From: Coprinopsis marcescibilis
Taxonomy: Eukaryota > Basidiomycota > Agaricomycetes > Agaricales > Psathyrellaceae
Reading direction: 5' to 3'
NCBI GenBank assembly: GCA_004369085.1
Contig: ML210263.1
Coordinates: forward strand, 1-64,000
DNA length: 64,000 bases
Part shown: piece after piece, positions 44,121 to 57,574 of the stretch
Position numbering within the stretch: position 1 is the first letter of the stretch
Layout: each line of letters opens with the position of its first letter
Translations under genes and position numbers: made by a program
Notes under the pieces: generated by a model
Databases searched by the model: none
What the model was told of the DNA's origin: nothing
Seen by the model: the letters and a program-made list of their open reading frames with translations, nothing else

Positions 44121-44777
44121 CAGTGGCGAGCCACACAAGTGGTGGCTACCGATTCAGATCGAGATACGATATACATACACGGCATACTCTTATGCAGCTC
44201 TTGCCGTTCGACTACACTATGATTCTGACCTGGTCATGCCCAATGCTGCGTCTGGATACGTTGCTGGATCTCTGATCAATTGTTCCTCGAACAAATTAAC
44301 TAGTCCCGTAAATGCAGACGCTGAAGCCTTCTTGCCCTGCACCTGTACTTAGCTTTGAGAAGTAACCGTTGTAAATTAGGGTTGTAAACGAAGTTACATT
44401 CTCTTGATGATCACGTTAAATACTCCAAGCTAGTGCTCAAAGAGTCGCAGTCGCTGTTTTGATCGATGCCGCGCGCTTACCTTGGATAGAACGGAAGTCA
44501 TGCGATGGAACACATCCAACAGGGGTGGCCGAGTCGCACATACGTCCGTTATCACTGAAGCCGCAACGGAAGTTTGTGCATAACAATGATCACTAGTAAT
44601 TGTGATTTACTAAAGGAATGCCAAGATCAGTATACATATATGACAACCCCAAAATTTCCTCCAAAGGCGACAAGCAGTCCGTTGGCAATGTACTGACAGA
44701 TGGAATCAACAGCTGGATCCCACAACCCCTCCTCTCCATTCCTCGGCGACTGCTTGGACTGTTGGAGAACAACGGAT
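44121..44777. other. intergenic, no gene seen
   Basis: About 650 bp between the F-box fragment and the end of DUS1; nothing recognisable. Confidence 0.5.
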
Positions 44778-46060
44778 CTAGTGAAGAAAGGCAAGCCCCA
44801 AAACCTCGTCCTCGATATCACACTGTCGAGGATTGACGTCTTCTGTAACGTGTCCATGTATTCGGTCCAGTGCGCCGCGGTTCCGAACAAGTGCCATGAT
44901 CTCCTCAATGCTTTCTGTCCGGTTTAATGAGTCCTTGAACTTGGGAAACCAAGATTCTCGGGTACTGTGAATTTGAGGCATGGAACGAAAAAGGTTAGAC
45001 TGATCGCCCAGTAGTGAACGGTGAGTGATTGGGAAACACGACAACCTACCATCGAGCTTCCATAAAGTGTCGGATATGAGCCTGGATCGACGGTAATAGG
45101 GCCGTTCCTGGACACATGTCGCAAAGGGTGAGGTACTCGAGGGAAATGTCAAACGGGTCCGGAGTGACGTTGGCGAAGAGACTAAGGAATGAGAAGTCTG
45201 TGAGATGAAACACGGCGAACATGGGAGAATCACATACCAAGGGTTATCCAGCAAAGCCTCCCCAACCATCAACCCGTCTGCTCCTGTATAATCCATATTC
45301 GCTTGTAGGTCGTCAAAGGTTCGAACATTTCCATTGCTGACAACGGGGATGTTCAAACGTGCCTTCAGATCCCTGACAACACTGAGGTCTGCAGCTCCTT
45401 GACGTCTGCGTCTGGCTGAAACTGTGCGAGGGTGCAACGTTATCCATCCAGCACCCTGAGCCTCCAGGCGCAGGGCAAGTTCAACGGTCTTTGCTGTTGG
45501 GTTGACATAATCGGAGTTTAGCTGAGGCTGGCACAGTAAACGAACGCGACATTGCAGATACTGTGTCATACTGAGTGCTGGCATGTGAAACGCAGAGGAA
45601 ATGTGGACCTACCGATGGTTTCGACCAAGGGCCAATCCTTCTGACCGAGCAGGTAGGCTCCGAAATGCCCATTTCGGGCGTGCTCTTGAGGGCAGCCGAG
45701 GTTGAGGTCTATAGCCCTTCAAATCGTTAAAGATGAGTTGAGAATAGAGGGCATAGTAACAGAAGAGGAATACCCACCTATACCGTCACAGTACGCTTCC
45801 ACCTTCCTCCCTGCTCTCACTACGAGCTCAGGGTCATTTCCACCGAGCTGGACCACCACAGGAACCTCTCGTTCTGGCTTCAGGAACTGTAGATCGCGTA
45901 GATGGAATTCAAGATATTCTTGGTCGTTTAAGAGCCGGTTTGGTATAAGCATTTGGGTGTAGGTCGCTGTCGCCCCGTATTTTTCCACCAAAGAACGAAA
46001 TGGGAGGTCGGACTGTTGCACCATCGGGGCTGCGATGTACTTGAGGTGTTTGGCATCCAT
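44778..46060 (-). CDS. DUS1: tRNA-dihydrouridine(16/17) synthase (Dus1 type)
   Basis: FMN-dependent enzyme reducing uridine to dihydrouridine in the tRNA D loop. The start at 46060 gives MDAKHLKYIAAPMVQQSDLP, then FRSLVEKYGATATYTQMLIP, VPVVVQLGGNDPELVVRAGR, CDGIDLNLGCPQEHARNGHF (Dus catalytic-cysteine motif), RVRLLCQP, AGWITLHPRTVSARRRRQGA, IPVVSNGNVRTFDDL and GADGLMVGEALLDNP. This order of TIM-barrel motifs is that of Dus1. The C-terminal part (FDISLEYLTLCDMCPGTALL, SIEEIMALVRNRGAL) is less conserved and ends LGLAFLH at 44778. Several short introns. No lesion visible. Isolated gene, next to a long gene-poor stretch. Confidence 0.92.
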
Positions 46061-49000
46061 GATTGCAGGACTAGCTCCCTGTGAAAGTCAAGACTGTATT
46101 TTTGAGGCACTGAGTCAATGGATTGCTGGACTGAGCCTTCTGGTCGTCGATATTGACGAGAAAGACACCGCTTGCTGCCGTTCTTCGCCACTGGCGCCGA
46201 CTGTTCGTTTCAACTTTCCCACCGTAAATATTGGCTACGACAACACTCAACAACGGCTGGTCCTCTGCGCTCGCCGCCAGATACATTCACATCTTCAGCG
46301 ATACAGCGGACTATTACTTATACGCTGTCCAAAAGCAGTTTATCTTTATCGTCGCTCTCTGTATGACGGTAGCCCCCAGACAGTGGGCACGTCTTGGAAC
46401 GAATTCTTCGCGACAACTGGCCAACAGCTGGGTCACTATCTCGAGCTTGAAACGTATGACCAGGCTCGAACCGGCCTGACTAAACTTCGACTTTCAGTTT
46501 TGAACGTTGAACACGGTTTGGATTCGCGGAATTTCGCGCCTTTCTCGATCCCTCTACCATGTTTTCCGCGGCTCGACGCCTCGTGTGCCCACTGGCAACC
46601 GGTGCGATAAAAACTTGGAGAGAATCGCGCTGGTGGCTGGATTACTCGACTTGAAACATTAAGTTCGGCGAAACCAATGGTTCAATCGCCAGTCCTCGTC
46701 GGGACATTCTGGAACACTTCTCTCAACACCCTTTCGTCATCTCGTTTCTCGCGATCGAGCCCCCTCCACAATCACAATCGACAGAAGTGCGTTATCTCTT
46801 CTCAGTATTTCACAATCAGGGTTTGATTATCTCCGTGATGTGTCTAAATCGTTTACAGCATCGCGTCTTTTCACAGGTCAACCCACTTAGGGTTCGAGCG
46901 TTGAGGTGTGAATGTACGTTCCCGTCGGTGTTTTCCTGCTCACTGCTGCATCTGAAACTATGGCCAACTCAAAGCTTAATCACCTTGATATCTTACATCG
47001 GATTGCACTTGAGGCAATCGCGATCAATTGGTAGACACCATTTACAGAGAATTCTCCCTGTGCAGCGGTCTTATCGTGCGGTGCGAAGACCCCCCCTTTC
47101 TATCTCCAGCTTCCGGAATAGACATCAAAGTGTTCTACTTAGAAACCCTTTCCCTTCCCCCGTGCTTCGACGACTGGGAACGAAGGGCTCAAAATACAGT
47201 GACAGAGGATCATTCTCTATAACGGGTCGTGTGAGTGACCCTCGTTAATTATGGACCAAGTCAAACCTTCCTGATCCTCAGAAGAGCTTAGTCGCAAACT
47301 TACATTCGGCCTTCGTTTTCTACTCGCTGCCGATCTCCGTGGCGGCTGTCATGGAGTCAGGTCAGACTAACATGTAGTTGAAGCTGAGTTGGAAAGTGTT
47401 CCACTTACAGTGGGTCCACGCACTTTCCTCATTTGCTTGTCAAGTCACCCGAATACATTGGGATGTCAGACGCGAACGTGCATTTATCATTCTTGTTACA
47501 GGATCAGACCATGGCCGTGTGTCCGCGGTGACGCTGAGCGTTCAATGATATATAAATGTGAGCCAAAGTCAGCCACAAGGAGGTGAAACTGGGGTCAAAC
47601 GTGATTCTTCATGTCGAGAAGGGATGCAAACGGCAAGATCGAGCCAGGGTATTGGGTATCGCAGTACGTAGCGTGCACCTGTTCAGCGGGCTGTGTTGTT
47701 TTCATACCCCTCGCTGACACCTGGGAATGACAAGTGAACAATTCCTGTCCATCAGGCGCTAGCGTTCTATAGAAACATCCTTCAGATATCAGTTTAATGG
47801 TCGCGGGTAGCAATATTAAACGAACCAAGCACTCGGGATGATCCAGCTAAATCGACTGCAACGCACAACTCTCTTTTGGGTGCCTTGATCTTTTAAAACC
47901 TTCGTTTCTTTGGAGGAACGTTCCACAGCCAGTTTAAATGACACTGTGCTTCTTTCTGATCCCATTTATCCTGATAGGGTGATGCCAACGGGGTTTTATG
48001 TTCGTGTCTCGAGAACACATACAGCCGAAATACACCCATTCTGCTTAGCGTTATCTTGCCATTTTTTCTATTCTAGATGTGTACCTCCCTATATGAACAG
48101 GTGACATGAACGCCAAATGTACGCCAGAACGTAGGAGCAACACATGCCTCTGCGGTTTGCCCCACTCATACTCGTTGACCACTCTGGCTAGCCGCTAGCA
48201 AGTCAAGCGAATAGAAGCTGGCACCACTGGAATTTCAACAACATATCCAGCGAGATTAGGACTCATAGCTTGCGTTGAAAAGACTCGTCTCGACGCGTGA
48301 GGTCGGGCGCGTCGGCATTGCGCATCCGAAAGCGGCTTTTTATGAGTGATTGGCGCTCATCCGACGGCGTGATGTCGGCCTAAATATCGAAGACCCAGTG
48401 CTCCGGCTGCGCTCCATTGTCATGCTCGCAGGGCGCTATGGCAAGCTCTGGTTCCGCCCGAACTAATTTCGCAGGAGGGCTATGGGAAATTTGGAACCGT
48501 CCGCGCGTACCAGAGCCGTGAAGGCCGCCGTGGTGCGATGAGATTCAGCGATGCTCGCAGACGAGATCACAACGGCGGGGCGGATAAAGTATCCGAAGCA
48601 ATCTGTACCCCAAAATGATCATGAGTTCAGGCTACGGAAAAGCTTGGCCCATTGTGACATTGGAATCATATGAGGAACCGGTTTGGCTTGAGCGGCAAAC
48701 TCAGGAGGAACCGGCTGGAGCCATTACAATCCTTTCCCGTCCCCCTCTTCCTATGTCATGGGACAAATCCGGAGGAGTTAAGTTGATGGCCGTGGTGGTT
48801 CGCGCGCATTAGCCTCGTTGCATGAGCCTTGCACATGATTTTCTTTAAATCCATTATCTCAGACTGCGACACTGCTACACGGCTCGAGAAGTCACAAATA
48901 ACACATTTATGTCATTCTATGGATGGTCCTTATTTGTAACAGTGCCAAGAAGTCTCGATGTCCCGCAAAGGTGCAAGTGCATGAGGCAATTGGCCCAGGA

Positions 49001-52000
49001 TCTGTTCCTTGGAGCACACGATACGCATCGCGGGGTTTCATTCTCATCCCTTGAGGGATTTGCGCAAGGCTACATGGTTTTAGGTCGGACGAAGCTCGAC
49101 CGAATGTAACTCACCTTAGCGGTAGTTGCCGACTTGACGTCGACAGACGGCGTCCGCAGTACGAGTCAGATTTTCAGCCACAATATGTACCCTGGCCCCT
49201 GCTCGATGAGATGCCACCTCCAGCCACACGCAAGTGGGAACCATCACAGATCATCATGGGTGTCGCAAGACTGATCACGCAAGACAACTTCATTGCGCGG
49301 ACGCCACTCGCTGTTAATTAAGTTCAAGAAAATTATGTGCTGCACTTGTTGTGTAAGCGCTTTTCTTCTCGCCTCAATTCTTGTTCTTACAATGCACAGG
49401 TTGTTCATTTCCGACTATTTGCCGGAGCCTTAACATCAACTGCAATGGCTCCGTCGTTATCTAACAAGACTTTCTAACGAAAGAGTACTTAGGTACGGAG
49501 TATCATAATCGCCCCGGGGAACTAAATGGATAGAAGTTGGTCAAATGGGGATTATTCGTTCTTTCAAGCCGCAGGCGAAGCCAAGAACCGTCCTCGGTTT
49601 TGGGTTTAGTGGTGAGTGGTGTGGGTGCAAATTAGGAACTCGGACCGTGCCTTGAGCCCCATTAGAACCCCACGGAGACCATTCTTCGTCAGGAGCGTGC
49701 CCAGGAAGCTCGATAGAATTCATGAAAAAAACAACCGAATCACTCTGGGCGTGCTACATTCCGCACGTCCAAATGATTAAAATGACCTACCCGCGAACCT
49801 TTCGAATGTGCGGTGGATTAGGAAAACATTCAGCCACAACATGTGAGGCAAGCACAGCTGTCAGACTGTTGATCTCCTTCCCATTCCTGGCACGACGAAA
49901 AAGGTTAATGTTATGACAAAAATGACTTTTTGAAATGCTCAGATCTGACGGAGAGTCCGTCCGAATCAGTCAGAAATTTGGACCATATTCTGGCCATATC
50001 TTTCGTGGACAAATACCGTCTATGTCCGACGGACCTCACAGGCAATCTAAGCACTTTGTGGGTATAATTATTTGGCCCTGAAACCGGAAATTCACCGGTC
50101 ACGGTGTCGTAATGTATATTATCTATACGCACTCTGTCCTGACTCCTGGGCCATCTCTCGGGAGATGGTACACACAATCTTCCACGAATCGATGGATACA
50201 CTGTCCCTTCTCACCATCGCCCAAAGACTGGGGAGGGGCCTAAAAGTACAGGTTCGGTTCTTCGAACTTGATGGTTGGAGCCCTTGAAGCTTGAATTCTG
50301 CCTTGCGTCACTTGCATATTAGTACCATACAGAAAGGCTTCTCTTCTGATTATGATAATAACTATATTACAGAATTGCGTAAACCGTCACCTTCGGATAT
50401 GCATCATCGATAATCAGCAACGCTAAACGCTTGATGTCGAACTTTGGTAAACTAACCCAGGTGCAATTGTAATTGCCGTATACTGGTTAATAAAGGGAGT
50501 GAAACACCCGATGCCAACGTCATCTAAAGCCTTCGTTTTCACAACTCTCTCGCTGATGTCGGATATTACACATGAACAGGGATCATTGCCCTGTTCTATC
50601 TAAATTCATCTACTTCTGCAAGGTTTCGCCGAAATTTGCCAGCCAGGTCCAAATTTCACCAGAACTTCTCTGACTCTGAGTGCAATTCCTTTTCGTCTCG
50701 GCTAATAAAGTTATAGCCGGTTGATCCCACGCCTCCGGCATTCCCCGAACAGCTGACTCCGTTCAGCGAGGAGCTCCAAAATCTGTGACCACTGATTTCT
50801 TTTGGATAACTTCGATTGTCGGAGACTACAGTGGAGAGGCCACCTCGTTTACTATCTATCAATCTGATTCCTCTCGTCTCACCAAGCATCAACGACTGCT
50901 CCATCAAATAGACAGTGACAACGGTCGGCGACACGGTTGCTCCCCGATGATTCTGGAATTCGGGTCAACTTGAATAAACTGGCGATGAACGTCGAGAAGA
51001 ACGAGGCTTTCTTCTAGAATCGTTTCCACGAGGCGAAACACTAGATAACACTCTAGCACCATCTAATCGTTGCCCGCACTAGCCCCTCAATTTTGTGATG
51101 CGGCAGGATGCCTGGCCCCTCTGGCTAGTATATAATCTCTTGGGTGTCACCTATCACCTCGGAAGTGCACGGTTGGCTCTTCAGCCGGGGACGCCCAGTG
51201 GGGGTCGAGTCTTCTTATTCCTGGAAACATGGAAAGGTCAATAATCGCTTCAGCCCTTGCACTACATCATGAGAGTCTCACCGGCTGCTCGGGCTAAACT
51301 CCGTGACACCAGAGTGAAAAGCTCCTTATTTCGACCCAGAAATCCAATTGAAAACCTGCATGGGCCTCATCAAAATGCACACTCTAAATCGTTTAACCGA
51401 AATCTGGACCCTGTGGCCACTGCAATGGGCCAATACACCCACGTAAGGCCTGAATTGCACCTCTCACCTCGATTCCGCATTGCTGCCAGCACAAGAGAAT
51501 GAGAATATTGTATTTGATCAAGCCGACATGCAAAACCGTCCACCAAGCGCGCTGTCTTCCAATTTCTCCGTTGTTCCAACTTTGGACTCGACCGTCTTTT
51601 TCCTGTAGAAACAAGCGAACGCCTTCTACATACATACATACGCTTCTTGGAAACCGGAGGTCAGGACCGATGTCACTTCGCTGGCACCTTAACCCTCCAT
51701 ACTACCCAGACAGGTTTCACCGAAGCTCCATTTATTTCAAGAAATTTGTGTGCATCTCATGTAGATTTTCAGATCGAAAATAAATACAGACTGCTACTGC
51801 CAGTCCACGCAAGAGGGCAGAGCGAAAAGCTCGGAACACATCTCATTAGACCGCAAATGGGAGTCTGGCTGAGGTGATTATACCACGGCTTGTCCGACGA
51901 GTCCAACGGCCTTCGCCCAGAAGTACGGGTTCGCATGTTGGCCAACGCTAATGCCCCCTCCTAACTGAGCCCCTGGATTTCTCGGAGGGGCTGTCGGTTA

Positions 52001-53745
52001 TGCGGTCTGAGACGGTGCTGCGCCGCAGGGCGTTTTCCAGCACGGTGGCAAGAGAAGTAAAAGGTTTAAGGTACGGAGGCGTTCCCGCTGTCACTGTCAG
52101 AGTCATCGTTCGCGCTTTCAATTTAACGCCGTCGCGCGAGCTGGCTGCTCCAGCCCCAGCGTTAACACATTACGCACGACAGTGGCTGAGTCTCTGACGC
52201 TACTTATGACATCTACCTTCAAAGATTTTTGGAACTCAATTTTCGCTTCCCTAGTACTTCTGCTACTACGTCCGCCTGGCAGATTATCGAAACGGCAGTT
52301 TGTGTGCACAGTGCGACGCGTGCTTCACGCCTTGAATTTAGATCGAGATCCAATGCAATTCAATAGGATATGACCTATACACAAACGACTTTCAAACCTT
52401 ATCTGAGCGCCTAGTCGTCTGTCGCTGTCGCAGCAGCCGTACAGCCCTTTCCACGAAGAAATTATGTACTTTATTACTACATTTCGGCCTGTATAGCCCT
52501 CCAGGAACCGTCCGATCTGTCGTGGGCGAACGAACTAGAGTAACATACATACGTACACAAGCTCCAGCTCAACAATGCGCACATACGTTGATTCTCCAAC
52601 GGGAATGTTTCTCTCAAGATGTCCACGACTTGTCCTTCCTAGAGCCCAGGTCTTATGGCAGCGCTGGTGGGCTGCCACACGTCAAGCAAAAGCGGGATGG
52701 TGCGTATCCGCAGGTATGGTACCTCTGCTTGTCCCATATGTAGTGCTGGGGCTGTCACGAGTGGCCCCTGCATTTCCATACAATGCATACATACGAATGC
52801 GATGCCCATCACGACTCGCAGTCCCGGCTCCCTTTTGTGCGGCGTCGAGCTGCGGCAAGCCGGTAAAAGTTCACGTTCGGGGACCTGTGAAGAGACTGAG
52901 CTTGGATGCATGCGTGCATGCAACGCCTAAGGGTGCATCACCAGGAGGATGAAGCATGCCATTTCCCGCACACAATCAAGCTCAAACCAGCCCTAGCCCT
53001 CTCGCCAAACGCCAAACGCCAAATCGCCGCGGGTCTGACAGCGCAATTCCAATTTAACGGCGGAGTCACGGTGCAGATACGCAGAACAACGACAATACCC
53101 GAATAGAATTTTTCGGTGCAGAACTGGGCATGCGACCGCGCCACTGTCAAGGTCGTAAGCGCTTTCAAACTGCAAGCACTCAAGTCTCAAGTCGGGCTGG
53201 CAGTGTAGTCTGCGGACGCCAATAAGAACTTGAGAGAGCTCAGACGTCCGGCCTCCACGTGCTGCCTTGCGGACCGCAAATAGATCTGCGGTTGGTGCTA
53301 CATACGATTATAATGGTCCGGGAAGCTGGAATCTCCCTGGCTCGGCGCGCTGGACTTGAAGTTTGAAGTATTGATGGTTGGGCCTCCCGTCAAGATCCAA
53401 CGCTTTAGACGCTCGAGTGTGTATGTACCGATCTACACGCATCAACAAAGGCTTTACCTTGCATGGAGAGGCCTTGGCGTGAGGGCACCCGGCACAGACA
53501 GTCTTTTCGTTTAATGCGTTCCTATGGTGAAGCCAAGTTCAGTACTACGGTTTGAAACTGATGCGATACATCAGCGCAGGAGCATGTGCGTGCGCACAGT
53601 AGTAGTTATACCAGCCTATCCTTATCCTTATCGTCTTCACAACGAGGTGAGCTGCCACGGTCTTCGAGTCCTTGCAGCAGCAACCCAACCCACGCACCAG
53701 GCGCCATGCTTACGCTTACAGCTCCGTTTGAAACCCGGGCCCAAC

Positions 53746-53768
53746 CATACACACACACATACACACGG
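53746..53768. repeat. CA-rich microsatellite
   Basis: CATACACACACACATACACA-type stretch. Confidence 0.8.
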
Positions 53769-54683
53769 ACTTTGAACAGCAGCGACCGATAGTGTTTGAC
53801 TTATTTACGGACTACGCAGGTTCACACCCATGCCGACACCACCACCCCTCACGCAGCGTCCACATGCTGCCCACAGACGGCTCGTGCTAATAGGCTATGC
53901 GGCGAGACCACATCCGAGTAAACGCCTCGATAACGATATCTCCTCCCGTCCCACCCCCAGCGTCTTCGAACGCAGCTGGTACCTATATACATGCGTACGT
54001 GATAGAGTAGCTGCGCTAATTGATAGTCAATTGACTGCGCGATGGTAATAGGCGCCTGGATAAGGCTTGGTGATATATCATATGCTATCGCTGATGCCAA
54101 CAGACCGTGTATATTGTTATCTGCTATAGAGTCGGCAACGAATTCACCGCGGGCCCCGCAAGTCGGAGCGCCTGCGTATACGGTATAGCTACTTGGGTGC
54201 TAGCAGCCGCCGGTTATTCGATGCCCAAGGACCAGGACCAAGGGTTGCGTCCGTGTGCGGTGGTGAAATTGCTTCTTGTAGAGCTCCCGTACTCACATTA
54301 ATAAACAACCAGCCCCTTTAACCCTATCTACCCATTTCATAAAGAAAAGAGTGCCGAGGTACCCCTAAAACCAGGATCACGGCGGACAATAACAATAGAC
54401 GGCTCTACGAGTCGGGAAGCTCGCTTCGAACCCGACCCGACCCGGACCTCGCACCAAAAAACACAACGCAAAAATTAAAAGAACGATTCCGAGCCCACGA
54501 ATAGCGTAGAACACCGAGTGTCCTATTACTACTTTCCCACATATCACATCACATTAAAACCTCCCGCCCAACCCAACCCCATCCATCTCCCAGCTTTGAA
54601 GGCCTGAAGGCCGGACTAGCGACTCCTCGTCGCCTCGTAGCATTAGCATAACATCACGAATCTGAAACCTATAATCTTAGGGT

Positions 54684-54703
54684 AGGTCATAGGTCATAGG
54701 TCG
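54684..54703. repeat. 7-bp tandem repeat AGGTCAT, about 2.8 copies
   Basis: AGGTCAT AGGTCAT AGGTCG in direct succession. Confidence 0.8.
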
Positions 54704-55402
54704 TGATCAAGCAAGGTAGTCCGGGAAGCCATTGATCAATCATTACTCAATAACTCGAGGCACTGGCAACACGCACGCCAAAAAATACCTAATCCTCATC
54801 CTCATCCACCCACGCCCACGCCCTTGCAATAGATTACACCCTAGCAGCAAGCGGAGTTAACCACGCATTCGCCCACAAGGGCAGCAACCGGGGTTTAATT
54901 ATTAATCTTGTGGTTTTAATCTGCCAAGCGACTGACATGCATCACCTCACTTTCCATTGTTTCGACTTGAACGCCGGTGAAGGGAAGGACATTGCGTCCG
55001 TGCGTGAATCGGGGTGGCAGGTTACGCATTTACGCATTTATGTAGTAATAGTATGGATAGCGTGACCCTCGCTTACCGATACCAACGCAACTAAGTCCAA
55101 CTTATATAACGCACGAACGCAGAGATCACACGACAAGACGAGAGAGGAAGCACAACAGATAATGATTTTGATAGATACCACAAATGCAAATTTTACAAGT
55201 ACAACAAATGACCGAGATATAGCAAACGAGGAAAAATAACATATGCATCGACACAGACAGAGACAAGAAACAAACAGAAAAAAAGCGTGAATGAAATCCC
55301 AAATGAATGCGAAAAAGTAGGTTGTGAACGACGATCAGAATATTGTCCTATACGGCAGCAAGACTGAACCTCGAGGGGGGGGACCAATGCGACGACGGTG
55401 TG

Positions 55403-55434
55403 GATGATGATGATGATAATGATGATGATGATGA
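55403..55434. repeat. GAT trinucleotide microsatellite
   Basis: About ten GAT units with one AAT interruption, 3' of the MDR gene; GATGAG-type words continue to about 55470. Confidence 0.9.
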
Positions 55435-55832
55435 CGGACGATGAGATAGATGATGGGCGATGAGATATGGAATGCTGCATGTTTGGCGAAAACAGGAAAA
55501 ACAGGACCCGCAACAAGGCGTGTTTCAAGGACGCAATGTGTGACGAACAAAAACCAGTGATCGATCACAGTCAGCCAAGGAAGAGTGACGTTGCGGGCAG
55601 CACGAAACAGACATTTTTGGTCGAAATGAGTGGTGGTGCGGACTTTTCGAAAATACAAGTCGCGTGGCGTGAACGTGCAGCGAGGGCTGTCTTGGACGGC
55701 TATCAGATCGTATCGCTGGTAATGATTTGATGGCGATCATCACACCGGAATAGGGTAAAAGGAGGAAGATTGGATACGATAGGGTTGGATATGCTGGCGG
55801 GGATGGTGAGGGTGAAAAAGAGTCGTACGATC

Positions 55833-57242
55833 CTATGAGCTCGAGGGGGCAGAGTCGACCATGACCTTGATCACCAGGCGTCCATGCTCATCTCTGCCCT
55901 TCATCATGAGCTCAAACGCGCGTTGGGATTCTTCGAGCGGGAATCGATGTGTCACGATGCGATCGATATTTTGGAGCTTCCCTGATGCGAGCAGCTCGAG
56001 AGCGGCAGGGTAGGTGTTGCAGTAGCGGAAACAGCCGTGGATGTCGACCTCGCGACAGGCAGCAGCTGACAATGGGAGGAGGACGTTCCTGGAGCCCATA
56101 CCGATGAGCATGACCTTGCCTCCGGTCACAGCGGTCTGTAAAAAGACAAGAAAGAGTAAGCTGGTGATCAAAAAAATCCGAGGAGGGACGGGGGGGATAT
56201 CGCCGAGGCCCAAGGAGGCAAGGCAACATTGAATCCGTAGTAACATAATCAAGAAACCGAGGACGACGAAAATAGCACGAAGAAAGATGCTCACATGTAT
56301 TGACATTTGAATGCAAGGCTGCGCGCCTGTGCATTCGTAGACGACGTCAAAGCCTTGCTGCGCGTTGAAGACCGACAAGAGCTTCTGAGCGCCGTCTTTG
56401 GCGCGTTGCATGAGCTGGTTCTCCTTTTCCTGGAGGGTGGCCGGTTCGTCGTCGGTGGTGCGTTCGAGACAGTGGACGTGGGAGGCGAAACCGTTTTGGA
56501 GGGCAAACTCGAGACGGGAGGGGTTGATGTCGACTGCGACGACCCGTTTTGCACCCTTGGCCTTTGCGAGTGCACAGGCGAGAAGACCGATGGTGCCGAC
56601 ACCATAGACAAGAGCGGTGTGGCCCGGCTCAAAGCGGGCGCGGCGCGTTGCGTGGATGAGGACGGAGAGGGGCTCGGCGAGGGCGGCGTGTTCAAAGGTG
56701 CAGGCGTCGGGGAGACTGGATGAAATTAGATTTTGATCCGGTGATAGTCGGCAAAGACTCACGGATGGACGACAAAGGCGGGATGATTCATTTTTGTCTG
56801 CAGAGTCCCGTCGTTATGCGGCAAGACCGAGGCCGAGCTGCAAAACTTCATCTGCTTGCACAGATTGTAGCGGCCACTCTTGCAAAACTCGCAGCTGCGA
56901 CAGTAGATTCCGGCTTCGATGGCGACGCGTTGGCCGACGAGGACATTTGTGACAGAAGAACCGACCGCGGTGACGATTCCTCCTGCTTCATGGCCGAGGA
57001 CAATGTCCTGGCGCACCTTGAAGTCGCCGTTGCGACCGTGTTCAAAGTAGTGGACTGGGAGGGGGTCAGCAAGCGTCGAGCAGGACAGAGAAAGACATAC
57101 GATCGCTGCCACAGAGCCCCGTCGAGACGATCTGGACGGTGACCTGGTGGGGCATGGGAGGGAAGAAGGAGCGCTCCTCGATGGCGAGCTCGCGTGTTTT
57201 TCCAACGCGGAGGACGGCAGCGGTGGTGGTCGCAGTCGACAT
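55833..57242 (-). CDS. zinc-dependent medium-chain dehydrogenase, sorbitol/xylitol dehydrogenase-like
   Basis: NAD-dependent polyol dehydrogenase, L-iditol 2-dehydrogenase type, cytosolic. Exon 1 57242..57101 starts MSTATTTAAVLRVGKTRELA and ends in GLCGSD; exon 2 begins at 57054 (LHYFEHGRNGDF). Catalytic zinc: Cys of GLCGSD and His-Glu of VLGHEAGG. Structural zinc: four Cys in YCRSCEFCKSGRYNLC. The Rossmann motif YGVGTIGLLACALAKAKGA is followed by VVAVDIN, where the Asp favours NAD+. The C-terminal part includes GFDVVYECTGAQPCIQM, GGKVMLIGMGS, FRYCNTYPAALELLASGKL and a stop at 55833. Intron 56294..56136 is 159 nt and stop-free in frame (separate note). The gene is head-to-head with the KduD-like SDR, which suggests polyol or sugar-acid catabolism. 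The exact substrate cannot be told. Confidence 0.92.
56136..56294 (-). other. stop-free in-frame intron (159 nt) encoding a hydrophobic stretch
   Basis: GTGAGC donor and TTACAG acceptor. Splicing joins QMSIH to TAVTGGKV, as in the family. The intron is 53 codons long without a stop and would encode segments such as FLRAIFVVLGFLIMLL and IFLITSLLFLVFLQ if retained. Confidence 0.75.
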
Positions 57243-57574
57243 TTTCGAGACGAGGGGGTGGGGATTTGGAAAATGGCGGACAAATGCAGGCCGTTAAATA
57301 CTTGCGCATTTCGTCCAAATCGTTCGCGGTGAGAGGAGAGGACGAACCCCGATCCACATCTGGCCTGCCTGTCACCTCGGGCCGCGGGCCGTCTATCCCC
57401 TTTGGCCAGATCCTGCCGACAGATCCAGCCTCAGAGGCTTTTTGCCAGGATCCACGACAAATTCGTACCTCTCGGAAGTCGGTGCGGCGCCCGACAGTGC
57501 GGGGTACTCCTGCCCACGGCCCGCCCGTTCAATTTATATTTGCGTGTTGATTGTCTTGCAGTCGAACACTCGCG
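57243..57574. promoter_or_regulatory. bidirectional promoter between MDR (-) and SDR (+)
   Basis: 332 bp separate the two start codons. The region is GC-rich with CGG/CCG words (for example GGGCCGCGGGCCG near 57379-57391) and TTTATATTTG near 57533-57542 close to the SDR start, a possible TATA element. Shared regulation is inferred from the arrangement. Confidence 0.55.

Larger units (their letters stand above)
46061..55832. other. gene-poor stretch of nearly 10 kb
   Basis: I read all six frames and found no ORF or splice chain with recognisable family content; ORFs rarely exceed 140 codons. Short coding-like pockets exist, for example minus 50201-49911, plus 51881-51964 (HGLSDESNGLRPEVRVR) and plus 47028-47222. 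None can be joined into a gene, so decayed transposon or gene remnants are possible. Simple repeats are listed separately; short CATACATA-type words recur between 51.6 and 54.0 kb. The promoter of DUS1 lies at its left end and the 3' flank of the MDR gene at its right end. Confidence 0.5.

Noticed and set aside
46035..46610. 191-codon plus-strand ORF divergent from DUS1
   Set aside because: No recognisable motif, and its start overlaps the DUS1 start antisense; looks like a chance ORF.
54420..54460. TTCGAACCCGACC word resembling a minus-strand tRNA B box
   Set aside because: No matching T stem, acceptor stem or anticodon arm can be folded around it.
55193..55528. Minus-strand ORF with a poly-Ile run
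   Set aside because: Poly-Ile is the GAT microsatellite read on the other strand; no conserved content.
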